DNA from: Hallerella sp963656065
GTDB taxonomy: Bacteria > Fibrobacterota > Fibrobacteria > Fibrobacterales > Fibrobacteraceae
Reading direction: 5' to 3'
Length of the DNA: 64,000 nucleotides
NCBI GenBank assembly: GCA_963656065.1
Contig: CAVKGV010000012.1
Coordinates: 7,912 to 71,911 of the forward strand
Position numbers and translations under genes: made by a program
Notes under the pieces: generated by a model
The model's input: the letters and a program-made list of their open reading frames with translations, nothing else
The model's database searches: none
What the model was told of the DNA's origin: nothing
Shown here: positions 50,925 to 60,381 of the stretch, in pieces
Layout of the letters: the number at the start of each line of letters is the position of its first letter
Numbering within the stretch: the stretch's first letter is position 1

Positions 50925-52199
50925 ATGGGAGTATTCAACGGAGACCTTTCGGCGGCGAAGCAGGAACTCGTCGACCGTCTCAACGCAAAGATTTCGACAA
51001 GCATCCCCTTCATCCAGAAGCGGGTTAACCTCGGCAAGGGCCAGGTGACCAAGGGGAACCGCCAGCACGGCGTGATGGACTTCTACGTCCCGGCGAGCGG
51101 CAACGCGAAGGTGGGGCAGCTCACCTATCCGCCCGGCACGACGCCCTACCCGACGTCGGCCATCGACCTAACGGGCCGCCCCCGCAACTCGAGCTTCTGG
51201 AAGAAGGAGTTCTACGCCCAGAACGCGTCGGACATCCTCGAGTTCTCGAACTTCGAGGAAATCTTCGAGCTCGACGACTACATGCGCGACCTTGTGAAGC
51301 CGCGCGGGCAGCGCATGGCGCACGAGATCGAGCGCGACCTCGTGAACCGCAACTGGTTCCGCGCCGGCGGGGCGATCGTCTCGTCCTCGGCTGACTTCCT
51401 CGCGCTTTCCCGCGCGTCGGCGGAACTGCAGAGCGTCAAGGCGACGGGCGACTGGGTGGGCTACATCTCGCCCATGCTCCAGAGCTACCTCGCCACCTCG
51501 CCGCTCCGCATGGACTTCCATGCGCCCGACGACCGCATCCGCGAAATGTACGGCAAGGCGTCCATCGGCTACTTCGCGAACGTGGACTGGGTCTCCGAGC
51601 CGTTCATGCCCATCTTCACGGCGGGCACGGCATGGGGCGATTCCGCGAAGGTCAAGACCGCGGTGACGAAGCAGGGGACGACGGAACTCGTCATCTCCGG
51701 GCTTCCGACCGGGGCGAAGATCGCCAAGGGCACGCCTTTCACCGTCGAGGGCGTGTACGAAGTCACGATGAGCGGCGTCAAGCAGGGCTACCTCAAGAAG
51801 TTCGTCGTCCAGGAGGACGCGACCGCGGAAGGGACGGAAGCGACCGTCAAGGTCGTCCCGCTCTACTTCAACTCCGACGACGGCTACACTAACACCGTCT
51901 GGGTGGACGGCGGCGAGGGAATCCCGGCGGATGCGGCGGTCAAGATGCTCGTCGAGGGCGGCGCCGACTACTACGTCGGACTCGTCCGCGACGCCGAGGC
52001 GTTCAACTGGACCCCGTTCGAGTTCCCGGAGCTTCTCGCGCTCCAGAACTCCACGAGCTCGACCGACGAGCTGACGATCCAGCTCGCGGCGGGAGGCGAA
52101 ATCCTCGGGCGCACGAACGTGATGCGCATGGACTGCCCCTACTTCGGCGACATCGTCGACGAGCGCGCTGTCCGCACCCTCTTCGTGAAGTGCCCGTAG
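50925..52199 (+). CDS. major capsid (P22-type coat) protein
   Basis: A 424-aa coat. ISTSIPFIQKRVNLGKGQV and YVPASGNAKVGQLTYPPG open a P22 gp5-like HK97 fold; a central I-domain-like insert (about 240-300) is present. It has the strongest RBS in the module (AAGGAGA) and would be the most abundant virion protein. Confidence 0.92.
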   Translation: MGVFNGDLSAAKQELVDRLNAKISTSIPFIQKRVNLGKGQVTKGNRQHGVMDFYVPASGNAKVGQLTYPPGTTPYPTSAIDLTGRPRNSSFWKKEFYAQNASDILEFSNFEEIFELDDYMRDLVKPRGQRMAHEIERDLVNRNWFRAGGAIVSSSADFLALSRASAELQSVKATGDWVGYISPMLQSYLATSPLRMDFHAPDDRIREMYGKASIGYFANVDWVSEPFMPIFTAGTAWGDSAKVKTAVTKQGTTELVISGLPTGAKIAKGTPFTVEGVYEVTMSGVKQGYLKKFVVQEDATAEGTEATVKVVPLYFNSDDGYTNTVWVDGGEGIPADAAVKMLVEGGADYYVGLVRDAEAFNWTPFEFPELLALQNSTSSTDELTIQLAAGGEILGRTNVMRMDCPYFGDIVDERAVRTLFVKCP

Positions 52200-52229
52200 C
52201 CGGAAACAGTCTTCCTTGTCATGGGGGAC

Positions 52230-52272
52230 GGAAAGGCGCAGGACGCGGCGACGCGCCCTGCGCTTCCTTTTT
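52230..52272 (+). terminator. terminator after coat gene
   Basis: GCGCAGG (52236-52242) pairs with CCTGCGC (52257-52263), with an inner GC-rich hairpin, followed by TTCCTTTTT. It would limit readthrough from the abundant coat message. Confidence 0.75.
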
Positions 52273-52290
52273 AACAGGAGAAAGCGAGGA

Positions 52291-52986
52291 ATGAAGAACG
52301 CGATACAGATAGTCCGGGACGCCTACGCGTACGCCGGGATATGCCCGACGGCGCAGCCGCTCAACGCCGACATGAGCCGCGAGGGGCTGGGGTTCCTGAA
52401 CGAGCTCCTCTTCAAGTGGAACATGGAGAACTACTTCCCTTTCACGAACAACACGCTCGACGCCGACGTTTCGGGCGGCTCGGCGGTCGTCGCGCCGGAT
52501 TCGGCGACGTTCCGTGGCGAGGTGCCGGCGTTCGTGCAGAAGTGCCTCTGGCGGAACGGTACGGCGTGGGAACCGCTCGCCCGGGTCTCCTACGAGAACA
52601 TCTGGGCCAGGCGCTCGACGGGGACGCTCCCGAGCTTCTTCGCTTTTTCGCTCGACGCGGACGGGCGGGGCGTCCTCACGTTCGACAGCGAGAACGGCTC
52701 GTTCCGCTGCCGGATAATCTACAACAGGGCCATCCCGGAAATGGACTACAACGACATGCTGAACGCGCCGCCGCAATACGAGCAGCTTTTGAAATACGGC
52801 GTGGCGGTCAAGTGCTGCGTCCGCTACGGGCTTCCCGCCGACGTGAAGGCGAACATCGCGGAGGAACGGGACGCCATCCTGTCGGCGATTTCCAAGGTGA
52901 ACTCGTTCCAGCACGAGGTGAACCTCGGCTACCGGGGCGGCTTCCGCTCGCCCGGCGACCTCGTGGCGGGGGCGTACAGGCTATGA
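52291..52986 (+). CDS. P22 gp4-like head-tail adaptor
   Basis: Start ATG 52291 with GAGGA upstream gives 231 aa. The opening AIQIVRDAYAYAGICPTAQP and GLGFLNELLFKWNMENYFPF matches the gp4 family, the ring binding under the portal. Overlaps the next gene by four bases. Confidence 0.85.
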   Translation: MKNAIQIVRDAYAYAGICPTAQPLNADMSREGLGFLNELLFKWNMENYFPFTNNTLDADVSGGSAVVAPDSATFRGEVPAFVQKCLWRNGTAWEPLARVSYENIWARRSTGTLPSFFAFSLDADGRGVLTFDSENGSFRCRIIYNRAIPEMDYNDMLNAPPQYEQLLKYGVAVKCCVRYGLPADVKANIAEERDAILSAISKVNSFQHEVNLGYRGGFRSPGDLVAGAYRL

Positions 52987-54716
52987 AGGGGACGCGGCTC
53001 ATCAATGGCGTGATCGGCGGCTCCTACGAGGCGGACGAACGGATCGCGGGGAATGCCGTCTCCCGGAACCTCTACGCGGAATCCGTCGAGGAGGCGGACG
53101 GCGGCGCCTACTTCACGACCGCGCTGCGCTCCGTCCCCGGCGAGCGTACCGTGCTTTCCGGGATGGAAATCTCCGACCGGAACGGACAGGGCTGCCGGGG
53201 CCTGTTCGCGGCTTCCGACGACACGCTCTTTGCCGCCTACGGCGAGGAAATCCTGCGGATAAGGAAGAACCCGGTGGACGGCTCGTATTCGTACGAGAGG
53301 ATCTACACCCAGCAGGAAGGGACCGTCGGGCGCATCTCGTTCTGCGAGACCGGGGGCGTGAACTCGTTCGTCTGCTGGATAGACGGCACGGAGACTGTCA
53401 AGGCGTACCCGCTCGAACCGGACAAGATGCCGGGGACGGTGGCTTTCCCGCTCGAATACCGGACGCCGTCGAGGGTGTACCTCACCGCGGACGAGGTGAA
53501 GCTAGACACGAACTTCCATGTCGTCCCCACGTCCATCTGCTCGGTCGCCGGGAGCCTCTGCATCAACGACCCGGAAAACGACACCTGGTACTACACCGAC
53601 GCCTACATCCTCGGCGGGACGAACACGACCCGGACCGTCTATAGGCTGGAAAACGGGAACGTCAAGTACAAGGACGGCTCGACCTACGAGATAGACACGG
53701 AGGAGAAGGACCTCGGGGAGGAGGAGCCGGAATCGCAGACGGCCTACCTGTGGCTCGACCGCTACTCGAAGCCCCGCTGGCAGACGGCGGAATGTTCCGC
53801 GGACAACGTGGTCGCCCTCGCCACCTGCGGGGACTTCCTCATGGCGTTCGGGACGCGGTCGCTGCAGATCTACGCGCAGACGACGTCGACGGACGCCTAC
53901 GGGTTCACCAGCATGGAGTTCAGCTCCGCGGGCAGGAACGTCCGGGAACTCGGCACGAAGTCCCCGATGACGGTCGCCGAGGTCTGCGGAAAGGTCGTCT
54001 TCCTGGGGAGCGCGATGCGCGGCGAGCGTTCCGTCTGGTATTCCGACGGGGGCGCGCCTGTCAGGATTTCCACGAACGCCATTGAGCGCGAGCTTTCCGG
54101 GGTGGACACGTCGGACGCCTATGCGTTCGGCTATATGGACAACGGGCACCAGTTCTACTGCCTCACGGTCCGGGCGCTCCGCAAGACCTACTGCTACGAC
54201 TTCGCGACGAGGCAGTGGCACGACAGGGGCACGCGGAACCCGGACGGGCGCGACGTCGAGTGGTGGACGTGCTTCGTCGCCTGCGCCGGGGGCGACATCC
54301 AGCTGGCCGGGGAGGGGTTCGGCGTCCTCGCCGTCCTCGACCGGAAGAAGTTCGACGACTTCCGGGGCGAGCCGATAGTGAAGAGCCGGACGGCGCCCGT
54401 CGTGACGAACGACTTCTCGCCTTTCATGGTGAACGACATCCAGCTCGTGTGGAACACGGGCACGACGACCGACACCGACAACTCCGCCGGGGCGCGCGAT
54501 CCGGTCGTGATGCTGGAGGTAAGCACGGACGGCGGGAACACGTTCGGGAACGAGCGCTGGGCTGGCGGCGGGCGGACCGGGCAGTACGGCCACAGGTCGG
54601 TATGGTACGGGATAGGGGTCGGGACGATGTTCGCGTTCCGCTTCACGGTCACGGACCGGGTGAACGTGGTCATCACCGGGGCGAAAATCTCGTTCACCCC
54701 GCTTTCCCATTTCTAG
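52983..54716 (+). CDS. P22 gp10-like tail hub protein
   Basis: Start ATG 52983 gives 577 aa. Opens with LINGVIGGSYEADERIAGNA, and has a beta-propeller-like repeat of short strands (VVALATCGDFLMAFGTRSLQ, GRNVRELGTKSPM) as in gp10. It closes the gp4 ring and carries the tailspikes. Confidence 0.85.
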   Translation: MKGTRLINGVIGGSYEADERIAGNAVSRNLYAESVEEADGGAYFTTALRSVPGERTVLSGMEISDRNGQGCRGLFAASDDTLFAAYGEEILRIRKNPVDGSYSYERIYTQQEGTVGRISFCETGGVNSFVCWIDGTETVKAYPLEPDKMPGTVAFPLEYRTPSRVYLTADEVKLDTNFHVVPTSICSVAGSLCINDPENDTWYYTDAYILGGTNTTRTVYRLENGNVKYKDGSTYEIDTEEKDLGEEEPESQTAYLWLDRYSKPRWQTAECSADNVVALATCGDFLMAFGTRSLQIYAQTTSTDAYGFTSMEFSSAGRNVRELGTKSPMTVAEVCGKVVFLGSAMRGERSVWYSDGGAPVRISTNAIERELSGVDTSDAYAFGYMDNGHQFYCLTVRALRKTYCYDFATRQWHDRGTRNPDGRDVEWWTCFVACAGGDIQLAGEGFGVLAVLDRKKFDDFRGEPIVKSRTAPVVTNDFSPFMVNDIQLVWNTGTTTDTDNSAGARDPVVMLEVSTDGGNTFGNERWAGGGRTGQYGHRSVWYGIGVGTMFAFRFTVTDRVNVVITGAKISFTPLSHF

Positions 54717-54737
54717 CGCGTACGGAGGGCTTTCGCA

Positions 54738-55055
54738 ATGATACGGATAAACGCCAACACGGACGAGAAAAGGACGCTCCTGGACGCGTTGCGCGGCGAA
54801 TACGGGACTTCCGCGATGCCGAACGGAATCACGGTGACGAAGGCCGGGCGGATGGTCCTGTTCTGGGGGGCGTTCCCCGCCGGGACGGAAGCCGTCGAGG
54901 TCCCGAAGCTCCCGGTCCGCTTCCCGCTGCTCTTTTCCGGCGACGAGGGGGCGTGCTGCGTCCCGGTCGAGCCGTCGGCGGGTTTTGTCGGCGTCCCGGC
55001 GGCGTTCCGGAAAAAAAGGTTCGTCGCTTCGGGATTCGCGCTGCTAAATGACTAG
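54738..55055 (+). CDS. hypothetical phage structural-region protein
   Basis: A 105-aa protein with short beta-rich segments (GRMVLFWGAFPAGTEAVEVP). Encoded between the hub and ejection-type genes. Not recognised. Confidence 0.65.
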   Translation: MIRINANTDEKRTLLDALRGEYGTSAMPNGITVTKAGRMVLFWGAFPAGTEAVEVPKLPVRFPLLFSGDEGACCVPVEPSAGFVGVPAAFRKKRFVASGFALLND

Positions 55056-55085
55056 GGACATCAACCCCAACAAGGGAGGCTTTAC

Positions 55086-55877
55086 ATGAGCGTAGGAAGC
55101 GGAGCCGCCACGGGCGCGGCGGCGGGCGCGACAATCGGGTCGGCGGTGCCGGGAATCGGCACGGCCGTCGGAGGCGTGGCGGGGGCTGTCGCCGGAGGGC
55201 TCGGCGGGCTTATCAGCGAATCGGCGAACCGCATGGCGAAGCGCCGGGCGATGAACCAGGCGATAGGGACGCTGGAGAAGACGGAAGGTTTCTCCGAGGC
55301 GATGAAGTCGCAAGGGCAGGACATCCTCGCGCAGCAGCTCGCCGCGGCGCAGGGGCTTTACGGGGACCCGGACGACATCGCCGCGGCCCTCCAGGCGGCG
55401 CGCGAAAAGGTGAACGGGCTTTCGCCTTACGAGGCCGGGCAGTTCAGCTACGGCAAGGAAATCGGGGACTTCTACGACCCCGCCTTCCAGCTCTCGGTGA
55501 ACTCGGCGAACGACGCCATGAACGCCTCGCAGGCGCTCGGGGGCAACATGTTCAGTTCCGGGACGGCGGACAAGCTCGCCGCGCAGAACCAGGTGCTCGC
55601 CTCCAACATGTACAAGGAGGCCCTCGCGGCGTTCAATGCGGACAAGTCCCTCGAACAGGGCATCTGGGCGGGGAACGAGGCGGCGAAACAGGCGGCGGCC
55701 AACTCGGCGATGCAGCTCGCCAACGCGCAATACGGCATGGCCTCGGACGCGGCGGGGAACCTTTCCGCGGCGAACAACAGCTACTACCAGGGACTTCTCG
55801 GCCTGAACGACGACTACTGGAAAAACAAGGGCGACTACTGGGCGCAGATAGCGAACTTCCAGTCGCAGAAATACTAG
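55086..55877 (+). CDS. glycine-zipper ejection-type protein (gp7-like position)
   Basis: A 263-aa protein with a glycine-zipper N-terminus (GAAAGATIGSAVPGIGTAVG) that could insert in membranes, then a Gln/Ala-rich helical body. P22 ejection protein gp7 occupies this place in the gene order. Assignment rests on order and composition. Confidence 0.7.
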   Translation: MSVGSGAATGAAAGATIGSAVPGIGTAVGGVAGAVAGGLGGLISESANRMAKRRAMNQAIGTLEKTEGFSEAMKSQGQDILAQQLAAAQGLYGDPDDIAAALQAAREKVNGLSPYEAGQFSYGKEIGDFYDPAFQLSVNSANDAMNASQALGGNMFSSGTADKLAAQNQVLASNMYKEALAAFNADKSLEQGIWAGNEAAKQAAANSAMQLANAQYGMASDAAGNLSAANNSYYQGLLGLNDDYWKNKGDYWAQIANFQSQKY

Positions 55878-55887
55878 GGAGGCATCC

Positions 55888-56904
55888 ATGGAAATCTACA
55901 GCGGATGGGACGCGCTGGGTCTCGGACGGACCGTGTCGGAAGATCTCCGGCAGCGGCGACGGAACGAGCAGGACATCATCGACAGGTTCGGGGGAATCCT
56001 CCCGGTCCTCGGCGAAGCCTTCGACGATTCCGTCAGGCGGAAGCGCGCGCTGGAGCTTGCCGACGGCGTCGGGATCGAGAACGCGGGCCTCGCCGCGAAC
56101 GCCATGTCGGGCGACGAGTTCCTGAAATACGTGCTGGGCGAGAAGTCCAGGAAGGACGCGGAAACGCAGGAGGCGAGGGCCTACGACAGGAACCGCCGGG
56201 ACGCGCTTGCGGACTACGGCATGAAGCGGCGGGACGAGGCTCTCGACCGGGGGTTCGGCGCGGTGGCGCAGAACTACCAGGTGGCGATGACGGCGGCGCA
56301 GGGGGACATCCCCACGGCGGCGGAACTCGAACGCTACGAATCCGCGAAGAGGGCGTACGAGGACTTCATCAGGGCGCACCCGGAATACGGGGCGCGGGCC
56401 GCGGAAATGGGACTGCCGTCGTGGGGCGGCGTGCCTTTCCGGAAGGACTACGCGCCGGAAGCCGGGACGCCGAAACGGAAGTCCCTCGAGGACTATTTCG
56501 CGGAACTCGACGGCGTGATGGACGGCGACACGGCGAATGCGGAAAAAATCCAGGCTCTCAAGGAGGGGCTCGTCCGGGGAAACCTATGGGCGACCCTCTC
56601 GGCCAACCCCGACTACGCGGCCAAGTGGAACCTCTACGTCTCCAAGATTCCGGGCGACAGCGCGACGCGCGACGCCCTCAGCCTCGGCACCGGAAGCGTG
56701 CGGACCGAGGCGGACGCGAAAAGGAAAAAGCTGGCGAAAGACCGTGCGGCTAGGCTCGCCGAGGAGACGCGGAAGCTCGAGGCGGCGGCAAAGGCCGGGA
56801 AATACTACGACACGACGGAGTACCTGCGGCTGGGAGGCAGCAAGGGCACGAAGTGGTTCAAGAACAACGAAAACAACAGGAAGAAAAGGGAGGCCCGCAA
56901 GTGA
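55888..56904 (+). CDS. candidate ejection/internal virion protein
   Basis: A 338-aa charged helical protein (DLRQRRRNEQDIIDRF; FAELDGVMDGDTANAEKIQA) with no recognised domain. Position between the glycine-zipper protein and a larger partner, with a four-base overlap (GTGA), suggests the gp20/gp16 ejection group. Confidence 0.65.
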   Translation: MEIYSGWDALGLGRTVSEDLRQRRRNEQDIIDRFGGILPVLGEAFDDSVRRKRALELADGVGIENAGLAANAMSGDEFLKYVLGEKSRKDAETQEARAYDRNRRDALADYGMKRRDEALDRGFGAVAQNYQVAMTAAQGDIPTAAELERYESAKRAYEDFIRAHPEYGARAAEMGLPSWGGVPFRKDYAPEAGTPKRKSLEDYFAELDGVMDGDTANAEKIQALKEGLVRGNLWATLSANPDYAAKWNLYVSKIPGDSATRDALSLGTGSVRTEADAKRKKLAKDRAARLAEETRKLEAAAKAGKYYDTTEYLRLGGSKGTKWFKNNENNRKKREARK

Positions 56905-58478
56905 GCAGAAGGGACGATTTCGACAACGAGAAGGTGATCCGCCACATCTGGAAGGGACTGCACGCCGACGACAGCGACGGCTACATGGGGGTCGCATATC
57001 CCGACCTCGCCGACATCTTCGAGTACGAGGAAATGCGGAACCGCGTCATCGACCAGGCGAGGAAGGACCCGGGGTACATCGAGAAGGCGTTCTTCGACAT
57101 CAACGACGGCGTGGAGGAGGACAGCGAGGACTTCGTCCCCGTCACGGTCTTCGACCCGTCCGCGATGAAGGAGCGGGACCTGGACTTTTCCCACATGTCC
57201 CTCGAGGACGTGAACGCCATGTCCAACGCGATGGCGAAGGCTCTCGGCTACGCCGACAACGGCGAGGAGCTGGGCGCATACCGGAGCGCGGCCAAGGCGC
57301 TCGCCGGGGACGACCGGAAGAAGCTCGCCGCGGCGGTCCGCGAAAGGCTCAAGCCGGAGACCCGGCGCGAGTTCCTCATGGCGATAGGGCTCAACCCCGA
57401 CCTCGCCGACACCGACGCGCGCGTCGTGGATCGCGTGCTCGACTACTTCGACCGGAGCGGCAGGGCGGAGGACTATGCGGAAACGAATCCCGCGGCGAAA
57501 TTCGGGCTTTCCCTGCTCGCCCCCTACTCCTCCGGGGCGTATTCCGAGGGTCGCGACCCGACCTTTGCGGACGGCATAGCCGACGGGGTGATGCTTTTCC
57601 CTGCGGGCTACAGGGGCGCGCTGAAAGCGGCGGACCTTGGCATAAAGGGACTGGGCAAGTTCCCGGTGACGAACGGGATAGGGAAAGGTATTGGCGCGGT
57701 CGTCCGGGGCGCCGGGATGACGGAAAACGGTGTCGGGAGGGGCAAGAGGTGGGCCGGTCTCGGGACGCAGGGATTCGCCCTTTCGGCGGCGGACGAGACT
57801 ATCGACGCACTTCACGACACCTTCGACGACTGGCTCTCGACGAAGACCTACGAGACAGGGGACCACCGCCGGGAGGAATCGAAGGGGTTCTGGGATGCGC
57901 TCGGCGACAACCTGAAGTTCCGGGAACGCTTCTCCCGCGCAGCCTTGAAAGGCCCGTTCATGGCGGCCCTGAGCGTCTACGGCATCAACAAGATGAAGCA
58001 GGCGACCGACCATCTGTTAGGGAACGCGTCCGACAGGGCGAAGAAGCTAGGCATAGACTTCGTCTCCAAGGGGAACAGGAACAAGATGGCCGCCGCGAAG
58101 CGGAAGAAGACGAACGCCGAGAAAAAGCTCGAAGAGAATCGGCAACTGCAGGACCTCAACGACGCGGAACACGAAGAATTCCTGAAAACCGAAAGCAACC
58201 CGGACGAGCGCATCCGCCGCATCGGGGAGAAGAAGGCGATGGACAGGAAACTCGCCGCCGGGAGGGCCGCCGAGGAGCGTAAAGCCATGGACGCGGATGA
58301 AATCCTGGAAGAACTCAAGGCCAAGGGCAGGGGCGGGTTCCGGAATCGTGCAGGAAAAGTCGTGAACAGCGGCCTCGATGCGCTCGGCCTCAAGCTCCAC
58401 GACCAGAACGTGGAAATCCCGTTGTTTTCGGACGGGGGACGGAGGAATCGTCCGGCAGTTTCGAGGATACTCCGCTAG
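56901..58478 (+). CDS. candidate large ejection protein
   Basis: GTG start 56901 overlaps the upstream stop; 525 aa. It has a central hydrophobic/glycine-rich part (ADGVMLFPAGYRGALKAADL, GIGKGIGAVVRGAG) that might cross a membrane during DNA entry, and a basic coiled-coil C-terminus. No lytic transglycosylase motif seen. Followed by a terminator. Confidence 0.65.
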   Translation: MSRRDDFDNEKVIRHIWKGLHADDSDGYMGVAYPDLADIFEYEEMRNRVIDQARKDPGYIEKAFFDINDGVEEDSEDFVPVTVFDPSAMKERDLDFSHMSLEDVNAMSNAMAKALGYADNGEELGAYRSAAKALAGDDRKKLAAAVRERLKPETRREFLMAIGLNPDLADTDARVVDRVLDYFDRSGRAEDYAETNPAAKFGLSLLAPYSSGAYSEGRDPTFADGIADGVMLFPAGYRGALKAADLGIKGLGKFPVTNGIGKGIGAVVRGAGMTENGVGRGKRWAGLGTQGFALSAADETIDALHDTFDDWLSTKTYETGDHRREESKGFWDALGDNLKFRERFSRAALKGPFMAALSVYGINKMKQATDHLLGNASDRAKKLGIDFVSKGNRNKMAAAKRKKTNAEKKLEENRQLQDLNDAEHEEFLKTESNPDERIRRIGEKKAMDRKLAAGRAAEERKAMDADEILEELKAKGRGGFRNRAGKVVNSGLDALGLKLHDQNVEIPLFSDGGRRNRPAVSRILR

Positions 58479-58483
58479 GACGG

Positions 58484-58516
58484 CCGGGGACGGGAGACCG
58501 CCCCCGATTTTTTTTT
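58484..58516 (+). terminator. terminator after ejection genes
   Basis: CGGGG (58485-58489) pairs with CCCCG (58502-58506), followed by A and nine T (58508-58516). It separates head/ejection genes from tail-fibre genes. Confidence 0.75.
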
Positions 58517-58522
58517 GCGCGC

Positions 58523-58543
58523 CTTTGCGGAACGGCGACTAAA
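58523..58543 (+). promoter_or_regulatory. candidate phage late promoter, copy 2
   Basis: CTTTGCGGAACGGCGACTAA plus one A matches the element before the scaffold gene: TTTGCG, four or five bases, then GGCGACTAAA. Both copies follow terminators and head new units. Confidence 0.5.
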
Positions 58544-60372
58544 TGCAGGGTATGCAGAACGTCGTGAACTACATCGTGCCGTTTTTCGGCAAGGACGGAA
58601 AGCCCCTCTCCGGGGGACGCGTCCACTTCGTGAAGCCGGACTGCTCCGCCGCCCCGACGGACCGCGAGGATCCGGACTATATCGCCATCTACGACACCGA
58701 CGGGACGCCGCTCGAAAACCCGCTCGGCCTCGACGACCTCGGGAAGTTCCAGACGCAGCCCTTCGTCGCGGACGGCATCGACTTCCGCATGATAGTGGAA
58801 CGCCCGACCGGAATCCCGGCGACGCTCGAAAGCGAGGCGCCGGCGTGGGAACGGCTCTACATCATCGATTCGAAGAGCCAGAAGATAAAGGTCGAGTTTT
58901 CGGGAGTATCGACATACGGCGGTCTTCCCGACCTTCGCAAGGCCGACCCGGAATCGAGCCCGGCGGTCGTGCTCGGCTATTCCGAGGCGGGCGACTTCTG
59001 CCCCCCGAGAATCTTCAAGTGGGTCGGAAGGCTCTACGACGAGAACTACGGGACGCACGTGCGCTCCACGCTCCCCGGAAAGGGGAACGCCGGGACGTGG
59101 GTCTGCGAGCCTTCCGGGTTCGTGGACGTGCGCTGGTTCGGCGCGGACCCGGACGGCGGAAAGACCGTCTCGGACGCGCTCCAGAGGGCGTCGAGGGAAT
59201 ACCCGAACACGGCAATCTACTTTCCGACGGGGACTTATTTCCTTTCGTCGGGTCTCCAGCTCTACGCGGCGATCGTCGAGCGGAACGCGAAGTTCCGGTG
59301 TTCCGGGACGAACAGCGTCGAGGTGCGGATAGACAGCTTCTTCGAGAACCGGGGCGGATGCTTCATGGCGGAGACCTCTGCGGCGGATTCCGTCCGGGTC
59401 GTCCCGGTAGTCAAGGGGATTTTGCGGACATCGTGGCTCCGGGGGACGCTCAACGAGTTCCTCACGCCGGAGGCCCTCTCCGGCGTCGAGACGCTTGTAG
59501 TGGATTCCGTGCCGGACGCCGGGAAGGCTTCCGTCGCCGTGTCGGGCAAGAAGGTAGTCCTTTTCGAAAGCTCCGCCCTTTCCGGCCTCACGTTCTCCGG
59601 TTGCGTCTTTCTCGACTTCGCCCGGGGCGGTTCCCTCAACACGGAAATCGCCGGGAACGGCGTCACGGTGGGCGGAAGAGATTCCGACGACTTTTCCGCG
59701 CGGCTGAGCGACAGGGTGCTCCTGTTCGTCAAGGACGGCGACGGGAATGCCTACGCGAGGTTCGGGAATACCGGGCTTGTCGTCCAGGACGGAAGCGACC
59801 GGACGGAAGTCGTCCCGAAGTCCGTGACTTCCCCCAAAGGCGTTTTCGGAATCCTCGAAATCCTGGATTCGCTTTCCGTCAATGGCGACGCCTCCGTGGG
59901 CGGGAACGTCTCGGTGGGAAAGGACCTCAATGTTTCCGACGTTTTCGATACGGCGAGCGAGGCGGGACATGGGGTGTCCGCATTTATAGTACGGCGAGTT
60001 GCGGAGTTTCTCGACGAGATAAGGTGCACGAGTATCTTGGGGGATTCCGCTCTTCTGGATTTTGCCAGGGTCGGAAACCTGTTGGGCGAAAACGACCCCG
60101 ATTCGGGACTCTCCGTCCATGTGGCGAAAGTGTCCGACTACGGCTACACGAAATTTCGGGTGGACGTCGACAAGTACGGTGCGCGCGTGGACCTCACCGG
60201 GATTACCGGCTTGACGCAAGGGCGTATTTTTGCGCTGTACAACGACCTTTTCTATGGGGACTACACTTACGGCATCTACTTCAAGACGGACGCGGGCGAA
60301 TGGGAGAACCACAACAACTCCGTCCTGCTTTTCATGTATATCGAGGGCAAGGGCCTCGTGAAAATTTCCTAG
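58543..60372 (+). CDS. tailspike-like protein
   Basis: A 609-aa protein. The N-terminal head-binding-like part (about 1-130) has YIVPFFGKDGKPLSGGRVHF. A pectate-lyase-type beta-helix start (FVDVRWFGADPDGGKTVSDA, YPNTAIYFPTGTYFLSSG) follows, then a long beta-rich region and a C-terminal domain. Probably binds or degrades a surface glycan. The start may be ATG 58543 or 58552. Confidence 0.82.
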   Translation: MQGMQNVVNYIVPFFGKDGKPLSGGRVHFVKPDCSAAPTDREDPDYIAIYDTDGTPLENPLGLDDLGKFQTQPFVADGIDFRMIVERPTGIPATLESEAPAWERLYIIDSKSQKIKVEFSGVSTYGGLPDLRKADPESSPAVVLGYSEAGDFCPPRIFKWVGRLYDENYGTHVRSTLPGKGNAGTWVCEPSGFVDVRWFGADPDGGKTVSDALQRASREYPNTAIYFPTGTYFLSSGLQLYAAIVERNAKFRCSGTNSVEVRIDSFFENRGGCFMAETSAADSVRVVPVVKGILRTSWLRGTLNEFLTPEALSGVETLVVDSVPDAGKASVAVSGKKVVLFESSALSGLTFSGCVFLDFARGGSLNTEIAGNGVTVGGRDSDDFSARLSDRVLLFVKDGDGNAYARFGNTGLVVQDGSDRTEVVPKSVTSPKGVFGILEILDSLSVNGDASVGGNVSVGKDLNVSDVFDTASEAGHGVSAFIVRRVAEFLDEIRCTSILGDSALLDFARVGNLLGENDPDSGLSVHVAKVSDYGYTKFRVDVDKYGARVDLTGITGLTQGRIFALYNDLFYGDYTYGIYFKTDAGEWENHNNSVLLFMYIEGKGLVKIS

Positions 60373-60381
60373 GGAGGGAAG

